64,000 nucleotides of DNA from Nipponacmea schrenckii. Its lineage: Eukaryota > Mollusca > Gastropoda > Lottiidae. This document shows positions 1 through 11,957 of this stretch, piece after piece. The stretch lies in the NCBI GenBank assembly GCA_030562195.1, contig JAUJPP010000007.1:29013769-29077768 (forward strand), written 5' to 3'. The notes beneath the pieces were generated by a model. The model was not told the origin of the DNA and ran no database searches. It saw nothing but the letters and a program-made list of their open reading frames with translations. A program made the translations under genes and the position numbers. Within the stretch, counting starts at the first letter, position 1. Every line of letters begins with the position of its first letter.

Positions 1-1185
1 TACTCAAAAGCTTCGCATAAGATGGCAGAATCACACGTCTGATACTTTTAATGTCAGCAATGGCGTTAAGCAAGGTGGTGTTTTATCACCAATATTATTT
101 ACAATATATTTAGATGTTTTATTATCTAGACTGAAAGAAAGCAAACTTGGATGTCATCTAGGTCATGTCTATGTTGGTGCCTTGGCATACGCAGATGATG
201 TAACTCTCATAACTCCATCCAGGAGTGCTCCTGTCTCATTGCTGAATATTTGCTCCATTTTTTCGCAAGAATTTGATGTTAAATTTAACCCTGATAAAAG
301 CAAATTATTAGTTCTGAATCACAATAACTCCACAAACTATGATTTTAAAGATGTATTTTTTAATGGTAAACGCATAGATATTGTAAATTCGGAGCCTCAT
401 TTAGGCAACTCATTATTATGTGACAGTAATGATACAATCATACAAAAAGGTATAAATAATTTTGTTACAAAATTCAATCTTACCTATAGTTATTTTAAGC
501 ACACGTTTGCTAAGACAAAGTATAAGTTATTTAAGAGCTACTGTATGTGTTTATATGGATCACAATTATGGGATTTGAGTCATAAATCAGTTGAGAAATT
601 TTACTGTAGTTGGAGAAAATGTATTCGAAGACTATTAAATTTACCTAATAGAACTCATAATATATTATTACCTCTGTTATGTAATGATAAATCTGCAGAG
701 GTTCAAATGATGATAAGATTTGTAAAAATTTTTAGCGATCCCTTTCTAGCTCAAATAAATGTATCAGAATGTGCAGTCTGTTAGCATTTCACGGTAGTCA
801 ATCACCTACCTGTAACAATCTCAATTTGTTCTGTTTTAAGTATAAGATAGCCAGGAGTGACTTTATTTCTTGCCACTTAGTAGGTTACTCAAAATTATGG
901 ATGAAAGTGTACATATTGAAGAATCTCTTTATCAGAAAGCATCCTTTATTAGTGATTTGTTGGCACTTAGAGATTCAATATATAGCCACATAGATAGGTG
1001 TCATATAAACTGTATGATATATTCTCTGTCCTGTGACTGAATTTGTATAACCATGTGTATCTATATGTAAATAGTACTTCATGTACATATATTTTCTTTT
1101 TATAATTATACTGCATTTAATTGTAATCAATTAATCAATTGTACACATTTTGTAGTACGAATAGATATATATTATTATTATTATG
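1..1185 (+). pseudogene. 5'-truncated LINE: reverse transcriptase palm to 3' end
   Basis: An open frame from base 2 to the stop at 782-784 reads as the palm and thumb of a non-LTR reverse transcriptase. The motif GVKQGGVLSPILF precedes the catalytic YADD box at about 188-199, where the second and third metal-binding aspartates sit. The homology continues past the stop in other frames (near 785-900 and 898-1010), so there are at least two frameshifts. The tail carries TATATATTATTATTATTATG, a microsatellite end like many LINE 3' ends. The 5' half (endonuclease, fingers) lies outside the window or is lost. The clade is not assigned. It is a dead copy. Confidence 0.85.
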
Positions 1186-1360
1186 TTCATTCTATGACCT
1201 ATTATCACTTTAAACATCTTTTTGGACATGTAGAGAAACAGACAAAATATTTGAAAATCTATAATATTATAAAGTCAAAGACATGAATTCCGGAATAAGA
1301 ATACCGGTAGTGAGATATGGAAATCACTAAAACAGACATTCAGAGTGCAAACCATTTGAG

Positions 1361-2420
1361 TTACAACTTTATTTTAAAGAAGTCAGATTTGAGAGCGTTT
1401 TTAGAAGTAATTCTTAGTTTTTGATTTATTTCCATACATTGTCTTATGAGGTGAACCATGTCATCAAATACGTCGATGTCAACACCACTAAAATCTAGAT
1501 GTTGTTCATATTGTAACATTGACATAGCCATTGGATTGTTATTATCATATGGATATCGTTGGCATAGCAATACATATAAAATAATTCCAGCACTCCACAT
1601 ATCACAAGCTCTAGGGTCACATGACTCTTGTATGAAATATTCAGGCGGTAGAATAGATGGGGTAGTTATGCCACTTGTTCCTATTTTGCCACCAGATGGT
1701 ATTCTCACAGCACTACCAAAATCACAGAGTTTCATTTGACCACTTTTATCCACTAGTACATTTTCAATCTTTAAATCCATGTGAGCTATTGAATATTTAT
1801 AATGAAGAGCGTCCAAAGCTTCAAACATTTGACAGGCAATAGATCTAGAGTTTATGGGAATAGAGTCACATTCTCTTACAATACTAAATAAATCCTGTCC
1901 TTCTACATATTCTGTAATAATAATCATATGATCTTCTATATGGAAACATTCTATACATTTTAATATATTTTCGTGTTGAATCGATGTCAAAATATCTAAT
2001 TCAATGTTCCAAGAATCGAGTTCTCGTCGACATTGAAATTTTCGAGGTCGTTTTGATACTTTGGCTGCTGAAAATGTTTTAGTGTTTTGTAATTGGTTCA
2101 AAGAAGAATTTCCAAGAAAAGAGGGCGACAACTCATGCCGACAAGTCAATGATGGTTCACTTTTTCCATTTGGTTGATATACGCAGTCGGTTTCAACCAA
2201 ATAAATATAAGCGCATCCACCTTCCCCAATAATATCTTTGAACAAGTAGTTTCTGAAGCAGATACCAGCCAAGGAGGATGGTTTAAATCTCTTGGTGCTG
2301 ACTTTAGTGTTAACTTTCCTCTGGTTATTTTCTGGTCTCTTTAATTTGGATTTACCGTGTAATGTCTGTCGTTTTACATCATCACCGGTCGGCATATTAA
2401 TAAAATATTCAGTGAATGTT
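1361..2420 (-). CDS. Ser/Thr protein kinase (non-RD), complete coding exon
   Basis: The minus-strand frame 2395-1361 encodes 344 residues with a full protein-kinase fold. It has a glycine loop GEGGCA (57-62), the ATP-binding lysine in AAKV (K112), a helix-C glutamate (about E132), the catalytic loop HMDLKIEN (D207, K209, N212), DFG (225-227), PPE in place of APE (250-252) and DMWSAG (265-270). The HRD arginine is methionine, so this is a non-RD kinase that need not depend on activation-loop phosphorylation. About 45 residues separate the glycine loop from the lysine, against roughly 15 usually, giving a Ser/Asn-rich insert in the N-lobe. The exon starts at 2420, after a pyrimidine tract and CAG. 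The ATG is at 2395 and the TAA at 1361-1363. A basic N-tail of about 45 residues precedes the domain. The substrate and family are not recognised. Confidence 0.88.
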
Positions 2421-2659
2421 CTGAAAAAAAAAGAAAAAAGGGTTCATGTTTAGTTTTTGGCGATTTGGTTTACTGTTTATATTTCGTTAAAGATCACCAT
2501 CGTATCGTATTCTTTACAATCAGTTGTGTGTGATTTGCATGCTGCTGATGATCTCGTCATATCGAAAAATCTTTAAATATTAGCCAGGTGTTTCTAGTTT
2601 TCTTGGTAACTGAACAATAAAATCTTGAACCATTGAAAAAAAGAAAGAAAATATCTTAC
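2421..2659 (-). other. 5' UTR intron of the kinase gene
   Basis: On the minus strand the sequence TTAG/GTAAGAT at 2660/2659 is a good donor. A pyrimidine-rich tract ending in CAG at 2423-2421 is a good acceptor, 25 bases before the kinase ATG. The 239-base interval is therefore a likely 5' UTR intron, with a non-coding exon starting at 2660 and extending upstream. An ATTTGCAT octamer lies inside, near 2535. Confidence 0.55.
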
Positions 2660-2929
2660 CTAATCTTGTTGGTGATTGTTATTGTACGGAAATATATTTG
2701 CTAACCACCGAACCAGGTCTAAATATCTGTTACTGGCCTTTATAAATCATTTATTGAAGATAATTACGAATAAGTAAATATACCGACCTTTAGGAAGTAG
2801 AAATAATGTTAGTAGCAGTGTATAATTACAAATACATCTACTATTATTAGCCACGTACATACTAGAAATTATATTAAGAAAGTATGTTAGCAGGAATTTG
2901 ACACAGTCTACACGATTCTATTGCAGTCA

Positions 2930-3343
2930 GCGTGGCATAACCTGTTTTTTTATGCCCACATGGAATGTGGAGCGTATATTGTCGTCACTCATGTCCGCCC
3001 GTCTGTCCACAATAATTCTCGTAAACACTCTATAAGACACAATTCTTGACGGACTTTGTGGTAACATTGTTTGTGTGTTCGTAATCACCCAAGGATGGAC
3101 CCTATTGAAAATCAGCGAAAAATATTTAGTATGAGTTATTGTCCTTGTTCTTTCGATCGCTTTCAATTTTTAGCTTGTAAACACTCTAGAAAGAACAATT
3201 CTTAATAGGTTTTGATGAAACTTGACTTGAGTATTTGCTATTACCCTATTCAGATAAAAAAAAAATATATTTAGTATCATTTATTGCCCTTGTTTATGAA
3301 ACGTATTCAATTTTTGGCTCGTAAACACTCTAGAAGACACAAA
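2930..3343 (+). repeat. Left end of HINE/pearl-like element, fused into zinc-finger copy A
   Basis: The start TATGCCCACATGGAATGTGG matches the left terminus of the large element at 42660, including the short CCACAT...ATGTGG hairpin and the GTCCGCCCGTC stretch. Two degenerate core units follow, each carrying 'cgtaaacactctagaa'. The right edge cuts directly into the coding exon of zinc-finger copy A at about 3343, so the element or a deletion bounded by it removed the fingers of that copy. Confidence 0.6.
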
Positions 3344-3344
3344 T

Positions 3345-3996
3345 TCTATCGATGGTGAAGGCGGAAGATCTTCAAGGTATAAAAGGAACTCTTCTGTGAT
3401 GTTACTGAAGATATCTAAATCACCAGACTCGACTAAAATATCTTCTAAATTATAAGAAACGGTTGATGAAGGCATAAATGCATCATAATAATCTTCTGAC
3501 ATGGTAGAGGGTCTTTCCAGATAGGACGATGGGAATATCAAATTGTCTCGACTCAACGCCTCTTCTTCTAAAAGACTATCCGCTAAAGATGGTGTAAAGG
3601 TAGCGATTGGTAGAAAGAGATCCGTTGGAGTAGACGTCTTGTAATACATACAGGATGAAGTTGCTGGGAAGCATGGCTCGATTGGCGACAGAGGTACACA
3701 CGTCTTCTTTGATGATATATCTCGACTTCGCGTACATCTGAAATAAATTTAATATTTCTAAACATTATTTGTAAGAAAATGATTAAAATCGTACATTTAT
3801 CATTTATGACTAAAAATGACCGATAGAGATCGTCTGATCATGCGATATAGTGGTAGTTTTGTTTAGTCTTTAATCTACGAACAAGAACAAGTATTGGTAC
3901 TTACGATTTTGACTGTTGACGAGAATAAGGATCATATCTACAGGAGGACAGGGCTAGTCTTTCAGGACATTTACTTTTATATTTATTATAATCCAT
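3345..3996 (-). pseudogene. C2H2 zinc-finger gene copy A, 3' truncated (fingers lost)
   Basis: Exon 1 (3905-3996, 92 bases, ATG at 3996) ends in a GTAAGTA donor. Exon 2 starts at 3737 after TTTCAG-type sequence and follows the other copies through the acidic Ser/Pro-rich region. At about 3345, after the residues PPSPSIE, the frame runs into repeat sequence. The three zinc fingers and the last ~160 residues of the intact copies are missing, so any product would be a finger-less N-terminal fragment. Exon 1 and its splice site are otherwise intact. Confidence 0.8.
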
Positions 3997-4009
3997 TGTT
4001 GTGAACTCT

Positions 4010-4440
4010 TAAAAAGAATGTTCTCGTTTGTTCTCTGTGTGTAAATGCTGAATAGTAATACCGTATCGAATAATATAATATTGCCAAATTCGTTAATTTA
4101 GATAATCAGAGGTAATTGAAATGTAATCATTGATAATGATTTAATCAACTGCCATGTCAATCATTGACAACTAGAGATCACTAATTGGTAAGTAAATTTC
4201 TCTCCATTAACTGAACATTAATCAGTCGGTATAAGGTAACTAATGAGTAATCAGTGCTAATGATTAATCAGTCTGTACCAGGTAATTGAAGAGTAATCAT
4301 TCAGTTATCAGTCAACTACTAATCATTGGTTATTCAATCGGAAGTAAATTCAATTCAATCACTTCAGTTTTATGCAGTATTTTGAATTTCATATTCAAAA
4401 CGAAGAACAGAGAATGTTGTAATATTTATTTCTTAATATT
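4010..4440. repeat. Spacer rich in TAATCA motifs between zinc-finger exon 1 and protease exon
   Basis: This spacer recurs in every array unit (7850-8250, 10480-10780, 14560-14870, 28780-28910, 32750-33000). It is a degenerate internal repeat in which TAATCA or AATCATT occurs about nine times in 280 bases. It lies directly 5' of the zinc-finger first exon, so it would be the promoter-proximal region of that gene. No coding frame is conserved in it. Confidence 0.5.
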
Positions 4441-4469
4441 ACATTCGTATTATTAGACAGTCAGTCTAT

Positions 4470-4682
4470 TTATGGAGCTACAGTAAAATACGGTTTAGCT
4501 GAAACAAAATTGTTATATGTGGTGTTGGTCATCAGACTGTAAATTGGTTGAGCTAGGGACTGATCACAATTACTTGATGGTGTACCAATAATACCAACCG
4601 TTACGTATTGCCGTGTTTCCATTTCTCCACAGACCACTGCTCCTCCATCATCTCCCTTTAATTTATCAAAACACATTTTATT
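4470..4682 (-). pseudogene. Orphan last exon of the mucin-serine-protease-homologue gene, copy A
   Basis: This is a 213-base copy of the final exon of the complete gene at 33091-33303, with the acceptor (TGTAG) still present at its 5' side. It reads as the C-terminal strand region of a trypsin-like domain with KGDDGGAVVC, where active proteases have GDSGG. No other protease exon lies nearby, so it is a duplicated fragment. It remains open to the TAA stop. Confidence 0.8.
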
Positions 4683-4934
4683 CTACACTAATTTAGGCCT
4701 AGATTAGAAATTTCAAAATTTAAGTAAGTTTAAATTAACCGGAGGACAATAACTAGAAAGAAGTTTTCATCGTCCGATTTTGATCCTGTCTAAGATCTGA
4801 TCCAATACATTGATCATACAAACTATCAACAAAGACTACTAGTATTTAAATTCTTGCTCCTAGATTGTTCACAAACAGATTTTGACGTGCTTCTATTGGG
4901 TTGAGACCGAAAACTAAAAATACGTCCAATACAA

Positions 4935-6083
4935 TGAAACCGACAGATAAAGTATAAAGTATTGGTAAAATACCAATATGGCGAAACTTTTCCTTGAAAC
5001 TCAATAATAACCCTATCTTTTACCCACGATATTTTAATCATAATGTTATTTTCATTTCTGATCTTTGGAATGAATATGGAGATTTTTTAAGTTTTAATGA
5101 GTTCCAATGTAAATATCCCACCCTAATAACCAACTTTTTGGAATATGTTTCCTTGATAAAAATTATAAAATCGTATATGAATGAGATCTTTATAGAAAGC
5201 ACCACACGTATCCGTCGCCCCTTTATACCGTTTCATTTACAATTATTATTTGAAAAAGTCAAAGGCAGTGGTCACATTTATAATATATTAAAAGAAAAAA
5301 ACAAAACTGTAATTTCACAAAATAAATACCAGATGTTAGGATACAAAGTGAAAGATTGGAAACAATATTATATTCTTAATTTTAATATTTCAAAAAATTC
5401 CAAGATGAACTGGTTTCAAGTTCGTATTTTACATCGTATATTACCATGTACATAAAATAAAGACTATTTCGTCAGACTTATGCACTTTTTGCCAACACCG
5501 GTCTGAAACTTTAGAACATCTCTTCTTTGATTGCCCTTACGTTAAATCTCTCTGGGATAAACTGACGAAAACCATAAATGAAAACACAAGTTTCTATATG
5601 GACAATTTAACTTTGGAAAGTGTTATGCTTGGTACCCTTTCTCTAAATATACCCCTAAATTGGCTTCTCCTACATACAAAATTTTTCATTTATAGGTCAA
5701 GAATTTATCAACTAAAACCAAATATCACAGCTTTAATAAACTATCTCCACGATAATATTACAGTAGAACAGTATCTGAAAAAGAATAATGACATTTTAAA
5801 TGACAATTGGGACTTTTTATTTGAAATTTTGCTTGAATTAAAAAACACTAAAAATACTTAATTAAATGATTTATGAAGTATAAGACGGTGTGACATGCAT
5901 CTATCCTTTCATCTTTCCTATATCGATCACTTACTTCCATTTCCCTCTTTTTTCTTCTTTCCACTATTATCCTAATATACATATATATAGAATTTTATGT
6001 TTACAAATGATGTATGTAATTTATACCATTTCTTTGTATTTTATTGTGATGCTTATGAAATAAAAATTCTATATATTAGAAAA
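4935..6083 (+). pseudogene. Tx1/L1-type LINE 3' fragment
   Basis: The frame beginning near 4967 reads GKIPIWRNFSLKLNNNPIFY and then an 'ISDLWNEYGDF' segment, which is characteristic of the region after the reverse transcriptase in Tx1/L1-type elements. After a frameshift at about 5455 comes a zinc-binding motif, SDLCTFCQHRSETLEHLFFD, then C. A last open stretch is 5598-5861. The 3' end has AATAAA near 6060. It is inserted in duplicated intron sequence of the protease-homologue gene and is inactive because the endonuclease and RT are absent. Confidence 0.75.
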
Positions 6084-6363
6084 AGACCATGTGAATAAGA
6101 ATGGATCAATTGGTGACACAATGATAACACACAATGGGGAACCAATTATCTGCCCCTGAAGATGGCGCCACCGAATAGGGTCCCGGAAGTCGCCATCACA
6201 CCTACTGACAGCCATACTTCCACTAATAGGCGATTTACAATTGTTGGTTCTGCATTTGTTAACTCCGAAGTAGGTGGTTTTGGGGTGGCGACTATTTGAT
6301 TTCGGTTAATGTTTCAGTACTAAATACAGTATGTAAGTGATAAATGCATCTAGATAGTGATTA
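6084..6363. repeat. Array-unit boundary segment derived from protease-homologue intron 10
   Basis: The sequence with 'ctgaagatggcgccaccga' and 'gtcccggaagtcgccatcac' recurs at 25345-25640, 30835-31130 and (partly) 20626-20690. It matches intron 10 of the complete gene at 33665-33870. In the units it is joined directly to the 70-codon ORF segment after 'aggcgatt', so it marks the tandem-duplication junction. Confidence 0.6.
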
Positions 6364-6576
6364 ATGTTTCTGAATACATATACGACCAGATTAATAGCTT
6401 TGTTGGGTGACATTGTGCCGAAAATTAGTGTGTCTTATAAATGTATGCTTAACATATATAGGAAGTGGATTGAAGGCGGGCACAACAACTACATAGTGCT
6501 ATCTTATTTGATCTACAGTGGTCCCAATTATCAATGCACCGACACAAACCAACATATCGTCCAAGCTAATATGTAG
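6364..6576 (+). CDS. Conserved 70-codon ORF of unknown function, unit B
   Basis: An ATG-initiated 70-residue frame is kept open in three array units (here, 27184-27396 and 31168-31380) with few amino-acid changes. A 3' part survives at 13121 and 19954, where a LINE cuts it. The product is Tyr-rich, with segments such as RKWIEGGHNNYIVLSYLIYS. No signal peptide, membrane segment or known motif is evident. It lies tail-to-tail with the zinc-finger gene, about 100 bases from its stop. The openness may simply reflect the youth of the duplicates. Confidence 0.3.
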   Translation: MFLNTYTTRLIALLGDIVPKISVSYKCMLNIYRKWIEGGHNNYIVLSYLIYSGPNYQCTDTNQHIVQANM

Positions 6577-6685
6577 TTTGGAATATTTATCCAAAGTTAT
6601 TGAACATTATAAAACAATATTTAGTTATATAGCACTTTAATCATATTCATTTGATAAATAATAAACATACAATGGAAGCAGACAA

Positions 6686-7768
6686 CTAGGACCCATGAAT
6701 CTTCTTGTGACGCTTAAGATTTCCAGATTGGCTAAATGATTTATTACAAACATCACATCTGTAGGGTTTTTCTTTGGTATGCGTTCGGAGATGTTTTATA
6801 TAGGTAGAGTTATCTGAAAAACGTCTCGAGCAAACATTACAGGCATAAGGCTTTTCACCAGTATGGGTTCTCATATGAATCTTCCACGAGGTTTTCAAAT
6901 GAAATGTCTTTCGACAATATTCACACTGAAGTCGGCTATCAGATATATTGGATGTGTGTGTTTCATTGCTGAGTCCTCGGTGACTTCGGTTTGATGATTG
7001 GTAACTGTGAATAAATCAATCGCTCCATGAGTAGAATTTAAAGGAACTTCATCGTTGACGATCGGGTTTGGTCCTGTAGTCTCTGTTGCTTCTGGTTGTT
7101 GACTGCTGATCACCAATGAATCGTTAGAGGATTGGTCATTCATTTCTATCGATGGTGAAGGCGGAAGATCTTCAAGGTATAAAAGGAACTCTTCTGTGAT
7201 GTTACTGAAGATATCTAAATTGTCGGATTCGACTAAAATGTCTTCTAAATTATAAGAAACGGTTGATGAAGTCATAAATGCATCATAATAATCTTCTGAC
7301 ATGGTAGAGGGCCTTTCCAGATCGGACGATGGGGATAACAAATCGTCTCGACTCAGCGCCTCTTCTTCTAACAGACTATCAGCTAAAGATGGTGTAAAGG
7401 TAGCGGTTGGTAGAAAGAGATCCGTTGGAGTAGACGTCTTGTAATACATACAGGATGATGTTGCTGGGAAGCATGGCTCGATTGGCGACAGAGGTACACA
7501 CGTCTTCTTTGATGATATGTCTCGACTTCGCGTACATCTGAAATAGATTTGATAAATTACAATATTTCTAAACAAAGGAAATGATTAAATGACCGACAGA
7601 GATCGTCTGATCATGCGATATACAGGTAGTTTTGTTTAGTCTTTAATCTACGAACAAGAACAAGTATTGGTACTTACGATTTTGAATGTTGACGAGAATA
7701 ATGATCATATCTACATGAGGGCAGGGCTAGTCTTTCAGGACATTTGCTTTTATATTATTATATTCCAT
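6686..7768 (-). pseudogene. C2H2 zinc-finger gene copy B, two frameshifts
   Basis: Exon 1 is 7678-7768 and exon 2 is 6686-7537. Exon 1 is 91 bases instead of 92: a one-base deletion in the run after the ATG shifts the frame and gives an early stop. In exon 2 a two-base GT expansion near 6955-6962 shifts the frame just before finger 1. The downstream finger frame (6686-6898) is otherwise intact. Splice signals are kept. This copy cannot make the full transcription factor. Confidence 0.85.
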
Positions 7769-8941
7769 TGTTGTGAAATCTTAAAAATAATGTTCTCGTT
7801 TGTTCTCTATGTGTAAATGCTGAATAGTAATGCCGTTTCGAATAATTTGCAGATATTTATAATGCTTTTGATTGAATCATGTCAGATATGATTTTCAATC
7901 AAATGTCAATCATCATCATCATTCACTCAACTGCAAAATCCATTAATTTAGATAATCAGAGGTAATTGAAATGTAATCAGTGATAATGACAACTAGAGAT
8001 CACTAATTGGTAAGTAAATTTCTCTTCATTAACTGAAGATTAATCAGTCAGTATAAGGTAACTGACGAGTCATCAGTGCTAATGATTAATCAGTCTGTAC
8101 CAGGTAATTGAAGAGTAATCATTCAGTTATCAGTCAACTACTAATCATTGGTTATTCAATCGGAAGTAAATTCAATTCAATCACTTCAGTTTTATGCAGT
8201 ATTTTGAATTTCATATTCAAAACGAAGAACAGAGAATGTTGTAATATTTATTTCTAAACAAAGGAAATGATTAAATGACCGACAGAGATCGTCTGATCAT
8301 GCGATATACAGGTAGTTTTGTTTAGTCTTTAATCTACGAACAAGAACAAGTATTGGTACTTACGATTTTGAATGTTGACGAGAATAATGATCATATCTAC
8401 ATGAGGGCAGGGCTAGTCTTTCAGGACATTTGCTTTTATATTATTATATTCCATTGTTGTGAAATCTTAAAAATAATGTTCTCGTTTGTTCTCTATGTGT
8501 AAATGCTGAATAGTAATGCCGTTTCGAATAATTTGCAGATATTTATAATGCTTTTGATTGAATCATGTCAGATATGATTTTCAATCAAATGTCAATCATC
8601 ATCATCATTCACTCAACTGCAAAATCCATTAATTTAGATAATCAGAGGTAATTGAAATGTAATCAGTGATAATGACAACTAGAGATCACTAATTGGTAAG
8701 TAAATTTCTCTTCATTAACTGAAGATTAATCAGTCAGTATAAGGTAACTGACGAGTCATCAGTGCTAATGATTAATCAGTCTGTACCAGGTAATTGAAGA
8801 GTAATCATTCAGTTATCAGTCAACTACTAATCATTGGTTATTCAATCGGAAGTAAATTCAATTCAATCACTTCAGTTTTATGCAGTATTTTGAATTTCAT
8901 ATTCAAAACGAAGAACAGAGAATGTTGTAATATTTATTTCT
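7565..8941. repeat. Local 686-base tandem duplication carrying zinc-finger exon 1
   Basis: The block from TTTCT at 7565 to 8250 is repeated at 8251-8941, so unit B has two copies of exon 1 (the second near 8364-8455), both with the same one-base deletion. The junction joins 'aatatttatttct' to 'aaacaaagg', sharing TATTTCT-like microhomology. Unit C carries the same arrangement (10106 and 10784), while unit D does not. Confidence 0.75.
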
Positions 8942-8979
8942 TAATATTACATTTGTATTATCAGCAACAGTCAGTCTAT

Positions 8980-9192
8980 TTATGGAGCTACGGTATAATA
9001 CGGTTTAGCTGAAACAAAATTGTTATATGTGGTGTCGGTCATCAGACTGTAAATTGGTTGAGCTAGTGACTGATCACATTTACTTGATGGTGTACCAATA
9101 ATACCAACTGTTACGTATTCCCGTGTTTCCATTTCTTCACAGACCACTGCTCCTCCATCACCTCCCTTTAATTTATCAAAACACGTGTTATT
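8980..9192 (-). pseudogene. Orphan protease-homologue last exon, copy B
   Basis: This is the same 213-base exon as at 33091, open to its TAA at 8980-8982. The conserved ATG is changed (ACGTG in place of ACATG). At 9192 the exon is joined directly to the 3' flank of zinc-finger copy C ('tgataaataataaacat'), so the acceptor is lost and this is a duplication breakpoint. Confidence 0.8.
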
Positions 9193-9234
9193 GAATTATT
9201 TGATAAATAATAAACATACAATGGAAGCAGACAA

Positions 9235-10310
9235 CTAGGACTCATGAATCTTCTTGTGACGCTTAAGATTTCCAGATTGGCTAAATGATTTATTGCAAAC
9301 ATCACATCTGTAGGGTTTTTCTTTGGTATGCGTTCGGAGATGTTTTATATAGGTAGAGTTATCTGAAAAACGTCTCGAGCAAACATTACAGGCATAAGGC
9401 TTTTCACCAGTATGGGTTCTCATATGAATCTTCCACGAGGTTTTCAAATGAAATGTCTTTCGACAATATTCACACTGAAGTCGGCTATCAGATATATTGG
9501 ATGTGTGTTTTATTGCTGAGTCCTCGGTGACTTCGGTTTGATGATCGGTAACTATGAATAAATCAATCGCTCCATGAGTAGAATTGAAAGGAACTTCTTC
9601 ATTGAGGTTTGGTCCTGTGGTCTCAGTTGTTTCTGGTTGTTGACTGCTGATCATCAATGAATTGTTAAAGGATTGGTCTTTCATTTCTATCGATGGTGAA
9701 GGCGGAAGGTCTTCAAGGTATAAAAGGAACTCTTCTGTGATGTTACTGAAGATATCTAAATTGTCTGATTCGACTAAAATGTCTTCTAAATTATAAGAAA
9801 CGGTTGATGAAGGCATAAATGCATCATAATAATCTTCTGACATGGTAGAGGGCCTTTCCAGATCGGACGATGGGGATAACAAATCGTCTCGACTCAGCGC
9901 CTCTTCTTCTAACAGACTATCAGCTAAAGATGGTGTAAAGGTAGCGGTTGGTAGAAAGAGATCCGTTGGAGTAGACGTCTTGTAATACATACAGGATGAT
10001 GTTGCTGGGAAGCATGGCTCGATTGGCGACAGAGGTACACACGTCTTCTTTGATGATATGTCTCGACTTCGCGTACATCTGAAATAGATTTGATAAATTA
10101 CAATATTTCTAAACAAAGGAAATGATTAAATGACCGACAGAGATCGTCTGATCATGCGATATACAGGTAGTTTTGTTTAGTCTTTAATCTACGAACAAGA
10201 ACAAGTATTGGTACTTACGATTTTGAATGTTGACGAGAATAAGGATCATATCTACATGAGGGCAGGGCTAGTCTTTCAGGACATTTACTTTTATATTTAT
10301 TATATTCCAT
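9235..10310 (-). CDS. Three-finger C2H2 zinc-finger protein, copy C (intact)
   Basis: Exon 1 is 10219-10310 (92 bases, ATG at 10310, donor GTAAGT) and exon 2 is 9235-10078 (844 bases, acceptor TTTCAG). They join in phase to 936 bases, or 311 residues. Residues about 30-225 are acidic and Ser/Pro/Thr-rich with no fold evident, typical of an activation region. Three C2H2 fingers follow at about 233-253, 261-281 and 289-309, separated by TGEKP and TKEKP linkers, and the chain stops just after the third. It should be a nuclear DNA-binding factor, but I do not recognise the family. A second, defective exon 1 lies upstream near 10900-10990. Confidence 0.85.
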
Positions 10311-11512
10311 TGTTGTGAAATCTTAAAAATAATGTTCTCGTTTGTTCTCTGTGTGTAAATGCTGAATAGTAATGCCGTTTCGAATAATTTGCAGATATTT
10401 ATAATGCTTTTGATTGAATCATGTCAGATATGATTTTCAATCAAATGTAAATCATCATCATCATTCACTATTGAAATGTAATCAGTGATAATGATTTAAT
10501 CAACTGCTATGTCAATCATTGACAACTAGAGATCACTAATTGGTAAGTAAATTTCTCTTCATTAACTGAAGATTAATCAGTCAGTATAAGGTAACTGACG
10601 AGTCATCAGTGCTAATGATTAATCAGTCTGTACCAGGTAATTGAAGAGTAATCATTCAGTTATCAGTCAACTACTAATCATTGGTTATTCAATCGGAAGT
10701 AAATTCAATTCAATCACTTCAGTTTTATGCAGTATTTTGAATTTCATATTCAAAACGAAGAACAGAGAATGTTGTAATATTTATTTCTAAACAAAGGAAA
10801 TGATTAAATGACCGACAGAGATCGTCTGATCATGCGATATACAGGTAGTTTTGTTTAGTCTTTAATCTACGAACAAGAACAAGTATTGGTACTTACGATT
10901 TTGAATGTTGACGAGAATAATGATCATATCTACATGAGGGCAGGGCTAGTCTTTCAGGACATTTGCTTTTATATTATTATATTCCATTGTTGTGAAATCT
11001 TAAAAATAATGTTCTCGTTTGTTCTCTATGTGTAAATGCTGAATAGTAATGCCGTTTCGAATAATTTGCAGATATTTATAATGCTTTTGATTGAATCATG
11101 TCAGATATGATTTTCAATCAAATGTCAATCATCATCATCATTCACTCAACTGCAAAATCCATTAATTTAGATAATCAGAGGTAATTGAAATGTAATCAGT
11201 GATAATGACAACTAGAGATCACTAATTGGTAAGTAAATTTCTCTTCATTAACTGAAGATTAATCAGTCAGTATAAGGTAACTGACGAGTCATCAGTGCTA
11301 ATGATTAATCAGTCTGTACCAGGTAATTGAAGAGTAATCATTCAGTTATCAGTCAACTACTAATCATTGGTTATTCAATCGGAAGTAAATTCAATTCAAT
11401 CACTTCAGTTTTATGCAGTATTTTGAATTTCATATTCAAAACGAAGAACAGAGAATGTTGTAATATTTATTTCTTAATATTACATTTGTATTATCAGCAA
11501 CAGTCAGTCTAT

Positions 11513-11730
11513 TTATGGAGCTACGGTATAATACGGTTTAGCTGAAACAAAATTGTTATATGTGGTGTCGGTCATCAGACTGTAAATTGGTTGAGCTAGT
11601 GACTGATCACAATTACTTGATGGTGTACCAATAATACCAACTGTTACGTATTCCCGTGTAAAATATCCATTTCTTCACAGACCACTGCTCCTCCATCACC
11701 TCCCTTTAATTTATCAAAACACGTGTTATT
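11513..11730 (-). pseudogene. Orphan protease-homologue last exon, copy C
   Basis: This matches the exon at 33091 with the acceptor side kept. A small insertion ('taaaatat' replacing 'tttc') near 11660 disrupts the reading frame upstream of the C-terminus. It is followed by intron-10-derived sequence to about 11957, where a LINE fragment begins. Confidence 0.75.
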
Positions 11731-11957
11731 CTACACTAATTTAGGCATAGATTAGAATTTTCAAAATCTAAGTAAGTTTAAATTAACCGGAGGACAATAA
11801 CTAGAAAGAAGTGTTCATCGTCCGATTTTTGATCCTGTATAAGATCGATCCAATACATTGACCACACAATCTATCAACTAAGACTACTAGTATTTAAATT
11901 CTTGCTCCTAGATTGTTCACAAAACAGATTTTGACATGCTTCTATTAGGTTGAGACC

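Noticed and set aside
8794..9012. 72-codon plus-strand frame, identical at 11327 and 14731
   Set aside because: It spans the spacer and the antisense of the orphan protease exon; identity only reflects the duplicated unit.
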